DNA from: Faecalicatena fissicatena
Lineage (GTDB): Bacteria > Bacillota > Clostridia > Lachnospirales > Lachnospiraceae
Length of the DNA: 64,000 nt
NCBI GenBank assembly: GCA_001028025.1
Contig: LDAQ01000100.1
Coordinates: 35,511-99,510 of the forward strand
Direction of reading: 5' to 3'
Part shown: in pieces, positions 51,801 through 59,934 of the stretch
Layout of the letters: each line of letters opens with the position of its first letter
Numbering within the stretch: the stretch's first letter is position 1
Made by a program: the position numbers and the translations under genes
Notes under the pieces: generated by a model
Seen by the model: only the letters and a program-made list of their open reading frames with translations
Database searches by the model: none
What the model was told of the DNA's origin: nothing

Positions 51801-51944
51801 TTTAATTACTCCGGTATCACAATTCGTCCTGAAGACTCCCAAGTGGGCATGACCGTAGTTATGGAAGCAAACTTCGATCAGTTCAATGAAGGTCGCCCGA
51901 TGGTAAGCATTCTGGATGCCATCGCAGAAACAGAATTAGCATAG
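51801..51944 (+). pseudogene. Possible C-terminal gene remnant after rpsI
   Basis: An open frame without a plausible start reads SGITIRPEDSQVGMTVVMEA and then FDQFNEGRPMVSILDAIAET up to a stop at 51942-51944. It looks like the tail of a real protein, but the upstream part is missing: a stop codon lies at 51798-51800. It could be debris from insertion of the island that starts here. I do not recognise the family. The rest of 51733-52100 holds the terminator and the TetR promoter. Confidence 0.35.
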
Positions 51945-52016
51945 AAAATCATATTTATCAATATGAAATAAATCATAGTAGGACAGAAGTATAACTATCG
52001 AGTTGTCAGAAGACTA

Positions 52017-52074
52017 TTGACAAATACTTGCAGTCAGTGATAATATATCAGTGATATATAGCGCTGATATATTA
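52017..52074 (+). promoter_or_regulatory. Promoter and operator of the island TetR gene
   Basis: -35 TTGACA (52017-52022), 18-bp spacer, -10 TAATAT (52041-52046). The perfect inverted repeat TAATATATCAG (52041-52051) and CTGATATATTA (52064-52074) with 12-bp spacer overlaps the -10 box. This is the classic geometry for TetR autorepression. Confidence 0.75.
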
Positions 52075-52100
52075 TTACTTAACAAGAGGAGTGAAAATGG

Positions 52101-52718
52101 ATGGGAGAGTTGTCAGATACTCAACAAAAAATACTTGAGGTCGGTAAAAAGGAGTTTCTGAAACATGGATTCAAGGATGCTTCTCTACGCGGAATTGTCA
52201 AAGAGGCTGGATTTACTCAAGGTGCATTTTATGGTTATTATGCGGACAAGGCGGCACTGTTTGAAGCTCTGGTTTCAGAGGCGGCGAATGGTCTTCAAGA
52301 ACAATTCAAAACGGCACAGAGTGCGCATGAGGATTTAATTCCTGCTGACAAAACAGCAGAGAGTCAAGAACTGTCGACGGCTTATTTGAACTGCTTTATC
52401 AACTATATTTATGATAATTTCGATGCGTTCAAACTAATCGTGTGTTGTTCCGATGGAACGAGATATGCAGGTTATGTACATGATCTCGTGGAGTTAGAAG
52501 TAAAACAGACAGAGCAGTTTTACAAAAAACTGCGTGAACTTGGGAAAATAGAAGGTTGCATAAGCCATGATTTACATCATATGATTACAAGTGCTTATTT
52601 TACGGCTGTGTTTGAGACTGTTGCTCACGACATGACGCGTGAGCGAGCGATAGGCTATGTAAATGAACTGGCCATATTTTTTAACAATGGCTGGAATGGA
52701 TTATTAAGGCTCACATGA
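52101..52718 (+). CDS. TetR family regulator at the start of the ECF island
   Basis: A 205-residue regulator with HTH QKILEVGKKEFLKHGFKDAS followed by LRGIVKEAGFTQGAFYGYYA (residues about 8-50). The C-terminal domain has cysteines (IVCCSDGTRYAG) and resembles the C-terminal type common in clostridial efflux/uptake regulators. It has its own promoter with a strong palindromic operator. A weak terminator-like hairpin AGGCTCA/TGAGCCT overlaps its stop. It probably controls itself and perhaps the downstream module. The ligand is unknown. Confidence 0.88.
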   Translation: MGELSDTQQKILEVGKKEFLKHGFKDASLRGIVKEAGFTQGAFYGYYADKAALFEALVSEAANGLQEQFKTAQSAHEDLIPADKTAESQELSTAYLNCFINYIYDNFDAFKLIVCCSDGTRYAGYVHDLVELEVKQTEQFYKKLRELGKIEGCISHDLHHMITSAYFTAVFETVAHDMTRERAIGYVNELAIFFNNGWNGLLRLT

Positions 52719-52735
52719 GCCTAAATTTTTCAACC

Positions 52736-52759
52736 AATGGTTAGCTGAAACTAACCATT
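52736..52759 (+). promoter_or_regulatory. Shared operator, copy 1: GGTTAG-N6-CTAACC
   Basis: AATGGTTAG (52736-52744), CTGAAA, CTAACCATT (52751-52759): a perfect 9-bp inverted repeat 38 bases before the ATC-hydrolase-like gene. The same GGTTAG-N6-CTAACC core is found before the second ECF module at 57128-57145. Confidence 0.7.
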
Positions 52760-52797
52760 AACCTAATCAATTTCTATAAGATCAGGAGATAATCAAA

Positions 52798-53421
52798 ATG
52801 ACCAAAGCTGAAAAAATACTTGTAAAAAGTAAATTTAGAGATATTTATCGTTCTATGGGAATTCCAATTAGAGAAGCAATTTTACGAGAGTATGTCGTAT
52901 TGTTAAACGAAAACGAGCCTATGGACAAGAAGTCAGAGATTCATATGAAAAAGGCAATTTTACCGGCAATAGCCATATATAGGGTTTTGCCCCAAAAAGG
53001 ATATAGTGAGACTGATGTAAGACGAATGATACGGAAAAGCATACTTGATGGTGCAAAGCCTATGACAAGGTTGTTCCAGGCTCTTGGGAAACTTCCATTT
53101 TTCTTTTCGTTGTTTCGCATCATGTGTCCTTTGTCTATGAAGGGAGATTACGGTGGCATAGGATGGGATTTTGAATGGAAACGCAACGACAAGTTTGCAA
53201 TTGAATGGGAGTGTCACTCTTGTTTGTATGTCAACTGCTTGACTAGCTATGGTATGAGAGAATTGGCACCTATATTCTGTGAGAGTGATGATGTTATGTA
53301 TGGTAATATCAAAAATGCCCGTTGGGCAAGAAGGAACACAATCGGCAGAGGTGCCGAACTATGTGACTTTACTTTCTATAATACAAAGAAAGAAGGGATT
53401 CGAAATGAAAAAAACAAATAA
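52798..53421 (+). CDS. L-2-amino-thiazoline-4-carboxylate hydrolase-family protein
   Basis: A 207-residue cytosolic protein. The C-terminal half, with DYGGIGWDFEWKRNDKFAIE, then WECHSCLYVNCLTSYGMREL and ending ARWARRNTIGRGAELCDFTF, matches the ATC hydrolase family pattern. Founding members open the thiazoline ring of 2-amino-thiazoline-4-carboxylate on the way to cysteine. The start has AGGAG upstream. It is the first gene of the ECF module, overlapping the S-component gene by 17 bases. In this setting it may act on a thiazoline-containing imported compound; that is inference. Confidence 0.75.
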   Translation: MTKAEKILVKSKFRDIYRSMGIPIREAILREYVVLLNENEPMDKKSEIHMKKAILPAIAIYRVLPQKGYSETDVRRMIRKSILDGAKPMTRLFQALGKLPFFFSLFRIMCPLSMKGDYGGIGWDFEWKRNDKFAIEWECHSCLYVNCLTSYGMRELAPIFCESDDVMYGNIKNARWARRNTIGRGAELCDFTFYNTKKEGIRNEKNK

Positions 53422-54004
53422 GTGGTCGGTCAGAGATGTTATCACCACAGCGCTTCTGACAACATTATTAGTGGTAATACAACTTGCAGTTAATATGATC
53501 TGTATGGTAAATGATTTTGTTAGTATGGTGTTGTCAGTGGGAATTACAATGTTTTTGTGCGCACCTGTGTATTTTCTTATGGTGAGCCGTGTACATAAAC
53601 GATTTGTTACGCTAGCCTATATGACAATACTTGGTTTTATTTTTCTTGCTATGGGAAACTGGTATCTATTGCCGTATTATATGGCTGTCGGTGTCATCTG
53701 TGAAATAATTCTTTGGAACAATGGCTGGGAATCAAAAAAGAAATTAACTGCGGCATGGACGATTTCCAGTTTGCTGTATAATGGTGTGAATTTACTGCCT
53801 CTTTGGTTTTTTCGGGATACATATGAGTCATTTGCACTGTCCGCCGGCATGGAGCAGAGCTACATTGATTCATTTGTTCGTTATTATTCATCGAGTGTTT
53901 GGCTTGTATTTATCATTCTTTTTACCACAATTTGCGGTTTTGCAGGCAGTTTGGTCAGCGGAAAACTAATCCAAAAGCATTTTAAAAAGGCAGGTGTGCT
54001 ATGA
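53405..54004 (+). CDS. MptD/Trep_Strep family ECF transporter S component (module 1)
   Basis: A 199-residue membrane protein with about five helices, starting MKKTNKWSVRDVITTALLTT, the typical opening of MptD-type substrate-binding S components. The C-terminal tail VSGKLIQKHFKKAGVL is shared with the module 2 protein. It captures the substrate for the T and A components encoded next. ATG 53405 lies in the last codons of the ATC-hydrolase-like gene, with AAGGG upstream. It overlaps the T gene by 4 bases. The substrate is unknown. Confidence 0.85.
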   Translation: MKKTNKWSVRDVITTALLTTLLVVIQLAVNMICMVNDFVSMVLSVGITMFLCAPVYFLMVSRVHKRFVTLAYMTILGFIFLAMGNWYLLPYYMAVGVICEIILWNNGWESKKKLTAAWTISSLLYNGVNLLPLWFFRDTYESFALSAGMEQSYIDSFVRYYSSSVWLVFIILFTTICGFAGSLVSGKLIQKHFKKAGVL

Positions 54005-54699
54005 TGCAGCGCACCGATGCGGCAATTTCTGTAAAACTGTGGGCACTTGTATGCACAATCATGGGGATTTCGTTAACATCCAATATGGTACTCACTTGCG
54101 TTTTAGCTATGTGCGGTTTTACTTTTCTCGCGGTGCAGCGAAACTTTCGGTTACTGCGTGGGTTTGGTGTTTTTTATCTGATATTAGCGATACTGCTTTG
54201 TCTGATACGGTTTTACGGTTTGCATATGATGGTTTTTTCGGAGTTTCATGTTTTGATGTTTTGGAATTTATCACCTGTTTTTATTGTGGGTTGGGACTTG
54301 ATTACAACCCCACCGGGAGAACTTGCGGCATTTCTTTCATACATACATACTCCAACGCCAATAATTCTTGGAGTTTTGGTTATGTTCCGTTTTTTTCCTA
54401 CCATGCGGGCAGAACTAAAGTGTGTTTGGCAATCTATGCGAAACCGTGGTCTCACCTCTCCTTCTCAGCTTCTTTGTCATCCGGCAGTGTCCTGTGAGTA
54501 TGTTTTGATTCCTATACTTTTAAGATGCTTGCAAATAGCGGACCAGCTGTCAGTCTCTGCAGTGGCGAGAGGAGCGGAAAATCCAGCAAAGCGTGGCAGC
54601 TATTACAGCAGAAAAATCAACTTCTCTGATTCTGTGTGGTTTGTGGTTTGGAGCAGCGTTACCGCTTTGTTTCTTGTGCTTGGAGGTGTTCGATTATGA
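54001..54699 (+). CDS. ECF transporter T component (module 1)
   Basis: A 232-residue membrane protein of the EcfT/CbiQ family with several helices and coupling segments with Arg-Gly pairs: MRNRGLTSPSQLL and SAVARGAENPAKRG. It overlaps both the S gene and the ATPase gene by a few bases, so the module is tightly coupled. It transmits ATPase motion to the S component. Confidence 0.88.
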   Translation: MMQRTDAAISVKLWALVCTIMGISLTSNMVLTCVLAMCGFTFLAVQRNFRLLRGFGVFYLILAILLCLIRFYGLHMMVFSEFHVLMFWNLSPVFIVGWDLITTPPGELAAFLSYIHTPTPIILGVLVMFRFFPTMRAELKCVWQSMRNRGLTSPSQLLCHPAVSCEYVLIPILLRCLQIADQLSVSAVARGAENPAKRGSYYSRKINFSDSVWFVVWSSVTALFLVLGGVRL

Positions 54700-56087
54700 T
54701 TACACTGAAAAAAGTGTCCTTTCACTATAAGGGTTCCGACGCTGGTGTCTGTGATATTGATTTTTCAATAAAGGATGGGGAATGTATCGTACTCGCAGGC
54801 CCATCTGGCGGCGGAAAGACCACATTGACGCGTTTACTGAACGGACTTGCACCTGCGTACTATCCGGGAGAACTGACAGGGCAGATACTATTTAATGGGA
54901 AAGAATCGGTAAATAGCAAAAGTTATGAAATCGGACGAGAAATCGGCAGTGTGTTTCAAGACCCAAAGAGCCAGTTCTTTTCATCAGAGCTTGCAGGCGA
55001 GGTTGCTTTTGCTTGTGAGAATTATGGAATGCATACAGATGAAATAAGAAAACGCACAGACATGGCAATAAGAAGGTTTGATCTTAACTGTTTTCGCGGC
55101 CACAGCCTTGACGTGCTTTCCAGCGGAGAAAAGCAAAGAGTTGCCATTGCTTCTGTATATGCACTGCACCCAAATGTTTATGTTTGTGATGAACCGACTG
55201 CCAATTTGGATGATAAAGGTTCCACACACCTGGCAGATATGTTGCAGAAGTTAAAAAAGGAAGGCAATACACTAATTATCGCCGAGCATCGGCTCGCGTG
55301 GCTTGCACAGATAGCGGACAGATATGTTTATATTGCAAATGGCAGAATGTGTTGGGAAAAGACTGCCAAACAACTGGCAGAAATGTCAGATACAGAACGC
55401 GATATTTTCGGATTGCGTATAGTAGATAAAATAGAACTTGGATCGATACAGGCATCAGTAGAGAACACTTCTCCTGTTCTTTCTGCACACAGGCTTAGCC
55501 TTACTCAAAATAAAAAAACAATTTTTACGAACCAGAATTTTTTGTTGTTTTCAGGACAAATAACTGCTCTCACAGGAGAAAATGGTGCGGGAAAAACAAG
55601 CCTTGCCAAAGTCCTGACCGGACTAACACGAGAAAGCAGCGGTGAAGTACAGCTATTTGGAAAACGAAGTGCACCGAGTCATCGAAGAAAAACAATATGG
55701 TATGGATCAAATGATACGGCTACTCAGTTTTTTACCAATAGTGTAACCGAAGAGCTGCTGCTCCAAAGCAAAAAAACTCCAGAAGTGCTTGAGCGTGCAA
55801 GAAAATTACTGAAAGATCTTGGCCTCTACAAATTTAGGGAGGTACATCCGGCTTCTCTTTCGGGTGGACAAAAACAGCGGCTTTCCATTGCCTGCGGTAT
55901 TCTATCGCAACGGAGGATATTGATTTTTGATGAACCGACAAGCGGTCTTGATGGAATAAATATGGAAATCATTGCAAGTCTTTTGAAAGATGAATCAAGA
56001 AAAGGAACTGCAATTTTGGTTATTACACACGACAAGGAACTGATACAGCGTTGCTGCAATTTTGTTATTAATATTGATAAGCAATAG
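54696..56087 (+). CDS. ECF transporter fused double ATPase (module 1)
   Basis: A 463-residue protein with two complete ABC domains in one chain. Domain 1 (about 1-225): Walker A GPSGGGKTT, signature LSSGEKQRVAIAS, Walker B VYVCDEPTANLD. Domain 2 (about 260-463): Walker A GENGAGKTS, signature LSGGQKQRLSIACG, Walker B ILIFDEPTSGLDG. It replaces the EcfA1/EcfA2 heterodimer. ATG 54696 overlaps the T-gene stop by 4 bases. The intact frame here serves as reference for the broken module 2 copy at 58458. Confidence 0.92.
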   Translation: MITLKKVSFHYKGSDAGVCDIDFSIKDGECIVLAGPSGGGKTTLTRLLNGLAPAYYPGELTGQILFNGKESVNSKSYEIGREIGSVFQDPKSQFFSSELAGEVAFACENYGMHTDEIRKRTDMAIRRFDLNCFRGHSLDVLSSGEKQRVAIASVYALHPNVYVCDEPTANLDDKGSTHLADMLQKLKKEGNTLIIAEHRLAWLAQIADRYVYIANGRMCWEKTAKQLAEMSDTERDIFGLRIVDKIELGSIQASVENTSPVLSAHRLSLTQNKKTIFTNQNFLLFSGQITALTGENGAGKTSLAKVLTGLTRESSGEVQLFGKRSAPSHRRKTIWYGSNDTATQFFTNSVTEELLLQSKKTPEVLERARKLLKDLGLYKFREVHPASLSGGQKQRLSIACGILSQRRILIFDEPTSGLDGINMEIIASLLKDESRKGTAILVITHDKELIQRCCNFVINIDKQ

Positions 56088-56111
56088 AAACCAAGGAAAG
56101 TGGGTGAGAAA

Positions 56112-57074
56112 ATGAAAAATGAAACACAATCATTCGAGCAAATGGATTATAAAGATTTCGGGTTTACAAAAAAGACGATTACTCCATTTATCCAAAAGTA
56201 TTTACTAAATGTGAAGGATGGTCATGTTCATATGACTGCCTATAAAATTATGTCGGGCATAGAGCTTTACTGCACAGACTACCAAACCCAGGAACACTTC
56301 TCAGGGAAAGTGAATGAATGCGAATACTACCAGATTGCTTATGCACATAAAGGCATTTATGAAAGCAGAATAGACGGACATCGGTTTCTCAGGTTAGCTG
56401 AAGGCGAAATATCTATGATGACCAATACATACCAGAGTTTTGATTCCCGTATGCCAATGGGATATTATCAAGGTGTCAACATTATTATCTATCCTGGCAG
56501 AATGGATGCTGATACGGTTCGTTTCTTCTCGTTTTTTGATATTGAGATAGATTTGCTTTTTCAAAAGCATCTTCAAGGCAAACGATTCGAACGATTTGTC
56601 TGCGATACACATATTATCAAAGTTTTAGAGTCGTTATATGAGGCTACACGAGATGGGGACCAGATTCACATGAAGATTCATCTTTTACATCTTCTGACGG
56701 AATTTGTTCATTATGAAGGAGCAAAACAAAGGAAATATTATGTCGTAACGGATAAAAAAATGGAGACAATTAGTGAAATAAAAACATATATAGAAAAGAA
56801 TTCAGACAAACATTTCACAATAAGAGAGTTGGCGGTGCTGTTTCACATATCAGAAACAAGTCTCAAGAATAATTTTAAACTTCTTTATGGATGCAGCCCT
56901 TATGAGTTTTTGAAAAGAATTCGCATGCGTATAGCAGCAGATTTGTTGCTTGAGACAAATGATGCCATAGCTGAAATTGGAAGTGAAGTTGGATATGAAA
57001 ACCCAAGTAAGTTTTCTTCTGCTTTTTCCAGCGTGTATGGTATTTCTCCAATTAAGTATCGAAATAATAGCTAA
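56112..57074 (+). CDS. AraC family regulator between the two ECF modules
   Basis: A 320-residue regulator. The C-terminal HTH domain (about residues 220-320) reads FTIRELAVLFHISETSLKNN, then LLYGCSPYEFLKRIRMRIAA and a final VGYENPSKFSSAFSSVYGIS block. The N-terminal domain is a long sensor region without a recognised class. ATG 56112 has GGTGAG upstream. Regulators of this class (for example YbtA and similar) often govern siderophore uptake genes. A candidate target site GGTTAG-N6-CTAACC lies downstream before module 2. Confidence 0.87.
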   Translation: MKNETQSFEQMDYKDFGFTKKTITPFIQKYLLNVKDGHVHMTAYKIMSGIELYCTDYQTQEHFSGKVNECEYYQIAYAHKGIYESRIDGHRFLRLAEGEISMMTNTYQSFDSRMPMGYYQGVNIIIYPGRMDADTVRFFSFFDIEIDLLFQKHLQGKRFERFVCDTHIIKVLESLYEATRDGDQIHMKIHLLHLLTEFVHYEGAKQRKYYVVTDKKMETISEIKTYIEKNSDKHFTIRELAVLFHISETSLKNNFKLLYGCSPYEFLKRIRMRIAADLLLETNDAIAEIGSEVGYENPSKFSSAFSSVYGISPIKYRNNS

Positions 57075-57127
57075 ATGGAGCATTTTGTCTAAACAGAGTG
57101 GCAGAGTACTCTTTTATTTTGTATATT

Positions 57128-57145
57128 GGTTAGTGGAGACTAACC
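57128..57145 (+). promoter_or_regulatory. Shared operator, copy 2: GGTTAG-N6-CTAACC
   Basis: GGTTAGT (57128-57134), GGAG, ACTAACC (57139-57145): the same GGTTAG-N6-CTAACC core and spacing as at 52738-52757, 24 bases before the second S-component gene. It lies between the AraC gene and module 2. Confidence 0.7.
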
Positions 57146-57169
57146 TGGAAAAATAAAGGAGAGATTAAT

Positions 57170-57748
57170 ATGAAAACAAAGCTGAAAACCAAAGATTTTA
57201 TATACGCAGGTGCGTTTGGTGCAATTTATGTAATTTTGATGATGGTGCTAGTGTCAGGTACTGGAATGATTCCTGTTCTTTACATCCTATCGCCCTTTTT
57301 TGTGGGCTGTGTATGTGCAACTGTGTATATGTTGTATGTGACAAAAATAAAAAAATTTGGTGCGATTCTGATTCTTGGGTTGCTGTTTGGAATTGTAACA
57401 AGTACCAGTTCCTTCATTTCACTTGTGTGGGCACTGATTTGCGGACTTCTTGCAGAGCTGATTGCAAGGGCAGGAAAGTATTCTTCCAAAAAGATGTTTT
57501 TGCTTTCCTATCCGGTGTTTAATTTAACGATGATTGGACCATTTTTGATGTTGTTTTATGCGAAAAAGCAATTTATAACCTTGTGCGAACAGTTTTATGG
57601 TGCGGACTATGCACAAATGGTGGATAAGCTGACGCCAAGTTGGATAATTTTTGTTCTTGCGGGTCTTGCTCTTGTGGGGGGCGCAATTGGTTCACTACTT
57701 GCATCTAAATTTGCAAAAAAACATTTCGAAAAAGCAGGAATTATATAA
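57170..57748 (+). CDS. MptD/Trep_Strep family ECF transporter S component (module 2)
   Basis: A 192-residue membrane protein with about five helices. MKTKLKTKDFIYAGAFGAIY and the C-terminal LLASKFAKKHFEKAGII match the module 1 protein in layout. Sequence differs enough to suggest a different or relaxed ligand. AGGAGAG lies before the start. The T gene begins immediately after its stop. Confidence 0.85.
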   Translation: MKTKLKTKDFIYAGAFGAIYVILMMVLVSGTGMIPVLYILSPFFVGCVCATVYMLYVTKIKKFGAILILGLLFGIVTSTSSFISLVWALICGLLAELIARAGKYSSKKMFLLSYPVFNLTMIGPFLMLFYAKKQFITLCEQFYGADYAQMVDKLTPSWIIFVLAGLALVGGAIGSLLASKFAKKHFEKAGII

Positions 57749-58450
57749 ATGTGTGGAAAGATTGCGTTTGACCCAAGAGTGAAACTGTTGCTATTTTTTG
57801 TGAGTTGCTGGTTTGCCATGAAGGTGACACAGCCAATTCCTAATCTTTGCATGGGGGTGTTTCTTACAATACTCCTTTGTCTCTCAGGAAAAGGAGTGGT
57901 TGCAATCAAATATTTCAGCATCCTATGTCTCACAGTCTTTGGTACTGTATTGCTCCAAGGAAAGATTCCTGGCATGATCGGCCTGCTTTTATTGGGCGTG
58001 ATGGTGCTTGGAAGAATTGTTATTCCGATGATAATGGCATTTACTCTTATATTTCAAACCACAAGTACGAGTCAATTTATGTCAGCACTTCAAAAAATGA
58101 AATTGCCCGTAAAAATTATTATACCTGTGATTATTATGTTTCGTTTTATCCCTACCGTTCAGCAGGAGTGGATAGGAATCAGAAAGGCTATGGCGTTTCG
58201 TGGTATTTCTCTTAAAGCAGGAAGCGTCATTTTTCATCCGATTGTTACAATTGAGCACATTCTTATGCCGCTTTTGTTTAGTTCTACATCTATTATTGAA
58301 GAATTGGCGGCTGCATCGCTGGCAAGGGGGCTGGACAGTGACAGGAAGCGAACATGTACACTTCAAATTAGAATGCGGAGCTTCGACTACACATGTTTGC
58401 TGATTGAAGTTGGGATAATTGGTTTTTTACTATTTGGAAATGCGTGGTGA
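57749..58450 (+). CDS. ECF transporter T component (module 2)
   Basis: A 233-residue membrane protein of the EcfT/CbiQ family. FDPRVKLLLFFVSCWFAMK is a typical opening, and the coupling motifs with Arg-Gly are RKAMAFRGISLKAG and AASLARGLDSDRKR. It follows the S gene with no gap and is followed closely by the broken double ATPase gene. Confidence 0.87.
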   Translation: MCGKIAFDPRVKLLLFFVSCWFAMKVTQPIPNLCMGVFLTILLCLSGKGVVAIKYFSILCLTVFGTVLLQGKIPGMIGLLLLGVMVLGRIVIPMIMAFTLIFQTTSTSQFMSALQKMKLPVKIIIPVIIMFRFIPTVQQEWIGIRKAMAFRGISLKAGSVIFHPIVTIEHILMPLLFSSTSIIEELAAASLARGLDSDRKRTCTLQIRMRSFDYTCLLIEVGIIGFLLFGNAW

Positions 58451-58457
58451 TAAGCAA

Positions 58458-59934
58458 ATGATAGAAGTGAAGAATTTAAGTTATACATATACATCGGATG
58501 AGGATAACGGACTTAAAAACGTTAATTTGCTAATTCGCAAAGGCGAATTTGTTGTTTTATGCGGAAGAAGCGGATGCGGAAAGACGACACTAACGCGTGC
58601 GCTGAACGGACTGATTCCTCACTTTTTTGAAGGTGAGTTCAGTGGGCAGGTCAGTGTAGAACGTATCAATATTTCAGAGGCGGAGCTCTCAAAAACCGCG
58701 GACTTAATCGGAAGTGTTTTTCAAAATCCAGCCAGTCAGTTTTTTTCATATTGATACAGATGGTGAATTGGCATTTGGATGTGAAAATCAGGCAATGGAG
58801 CCTGAACAGATAAGACGCCGAGTAAAGAAAAGTGTTATTGACCTGCACCTTGAAGCGTTGACGGGAAGAAACATTTTTGAATTATCCGGTGGAGAAAAGC
58901 AACAAATTGCCTGTGGTTCAGTCTACGCTGCAAACCCAAAAGTCTATGTACTTGATGAGCCGTCTTCCAATCTTGATGTAAAAGCCGTTTTGCACCTCAG
59001 ACAGATATTGCAAAGACTAAAGCAGGAAGGCAACACAATTGTGATTGCGGAACACCGCTTATATTATCTTGTAGAATTGGCAGACAGATTTGTTTACATG
59101 GATAACAGTACAATCGCACAATGTTTCAGTTCCAAAGAACTCTTGCAAATGCCTAATGAATTAAGGCAGGCGCTTGGGCTTCGTATTCCGGATTTAAGCA
59201 AAGTAGAAACTACGGTTTCGGAATACAAGGAAAGTAATAATGCGATGGAAATCACAGATTTAATATGTAAAAGAAACAAAAAAGAAATATTATCTGTTCA
59301 TAGGCTAAGCATTCCAAAACACGCTGTTATTGCTGTTATTGGTAAAAACGGAGCAGGTAAAAGCACCTTTGCAGAATGTATCAGCGGCTTACAAAAATGC
59401 AGCGGACAGATTATTACACAAGGTCATCTATGCAAGCCAAAAGAAAGAGTAAGGAGAAGCTTTCTAGTGATGCAGGATGTGAACAGACAGCTGTTTTGTG
59501 ACAGCGTTTTAGAAGAAATCACGATGGGTTCTTCCAATTCTAATCCAGATGAGGCCAAAGAACTGCTTGATTTAATGAATTTATCGTCATTAGCGGATAA
59601 GCATCCTGCCAGTTTGTCTGGAGGACAAAAGCAGCGAGTTACGATTTGTGCAGCCATCTATGCAAAAAAGAAGTGGTTGTTTTACGATGAGCCTACAAGC
59701 GGACTTGATTATGATGGGATGCAGCATTTTGCAGATTTGTTGAAAATGAATCAAGATAAAACAGAGTTTTCATTTGTAATCACCCACGATATGGAATTGG
59801 TTATGAGCGGATGCACCCATGTATTACACTTGGAAAAAGGAAAGCTAAAGGAGTTTTATCGCATTGATGGAAGTACACAGACAAGACTTCGGCAGTTTTT
59901 CTTATGTGAAGAAAGAGAGGAAATAGTAAATTGA
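58458..59934 (+). pseudogene. ECF fused double ATPase (module 2), frameshifted in a T7 tract
   Basis: The reading frame starts at ATG 58458 (MIEVKNLSYTYTSDEDNG), carries Walker A GRSGCGKTT, and stops at 58752-58754 after SQFFSY. The rest continues in the +1 frame: HIDTDGELAFGCENQAM and onward, with LSGGEKQQIACGS, VLDEPSSNLD, then the second domain with GKNGAGKST, LSGGQKQRVTICA and YDEPTSGLDYD. Six T instead of seven at 58740-58746 would restore one frame of about 490 residues, as in the intact module 1 copy. It may be a sequencing indel, a phase-variable tract, or a real break. Confidence 0.85.

Noticed and set aside
52736..57145. DtxR/IdeR iron box
   Set aside because: The half-sites GGTTAG and CTAACC resemble the DtxR box, but the 6-bp gap differs from the single-base centre of that site, and no DtxR-type gene is in the window.
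58740..58746. Programmed -1 ribosomal frameshift in the ATPase gene
   Set aside because: The downstream frame needs a +1 (or -2) shift, which the T7 slip in the -1 direction does not give, and no stimulatory structure is evident.
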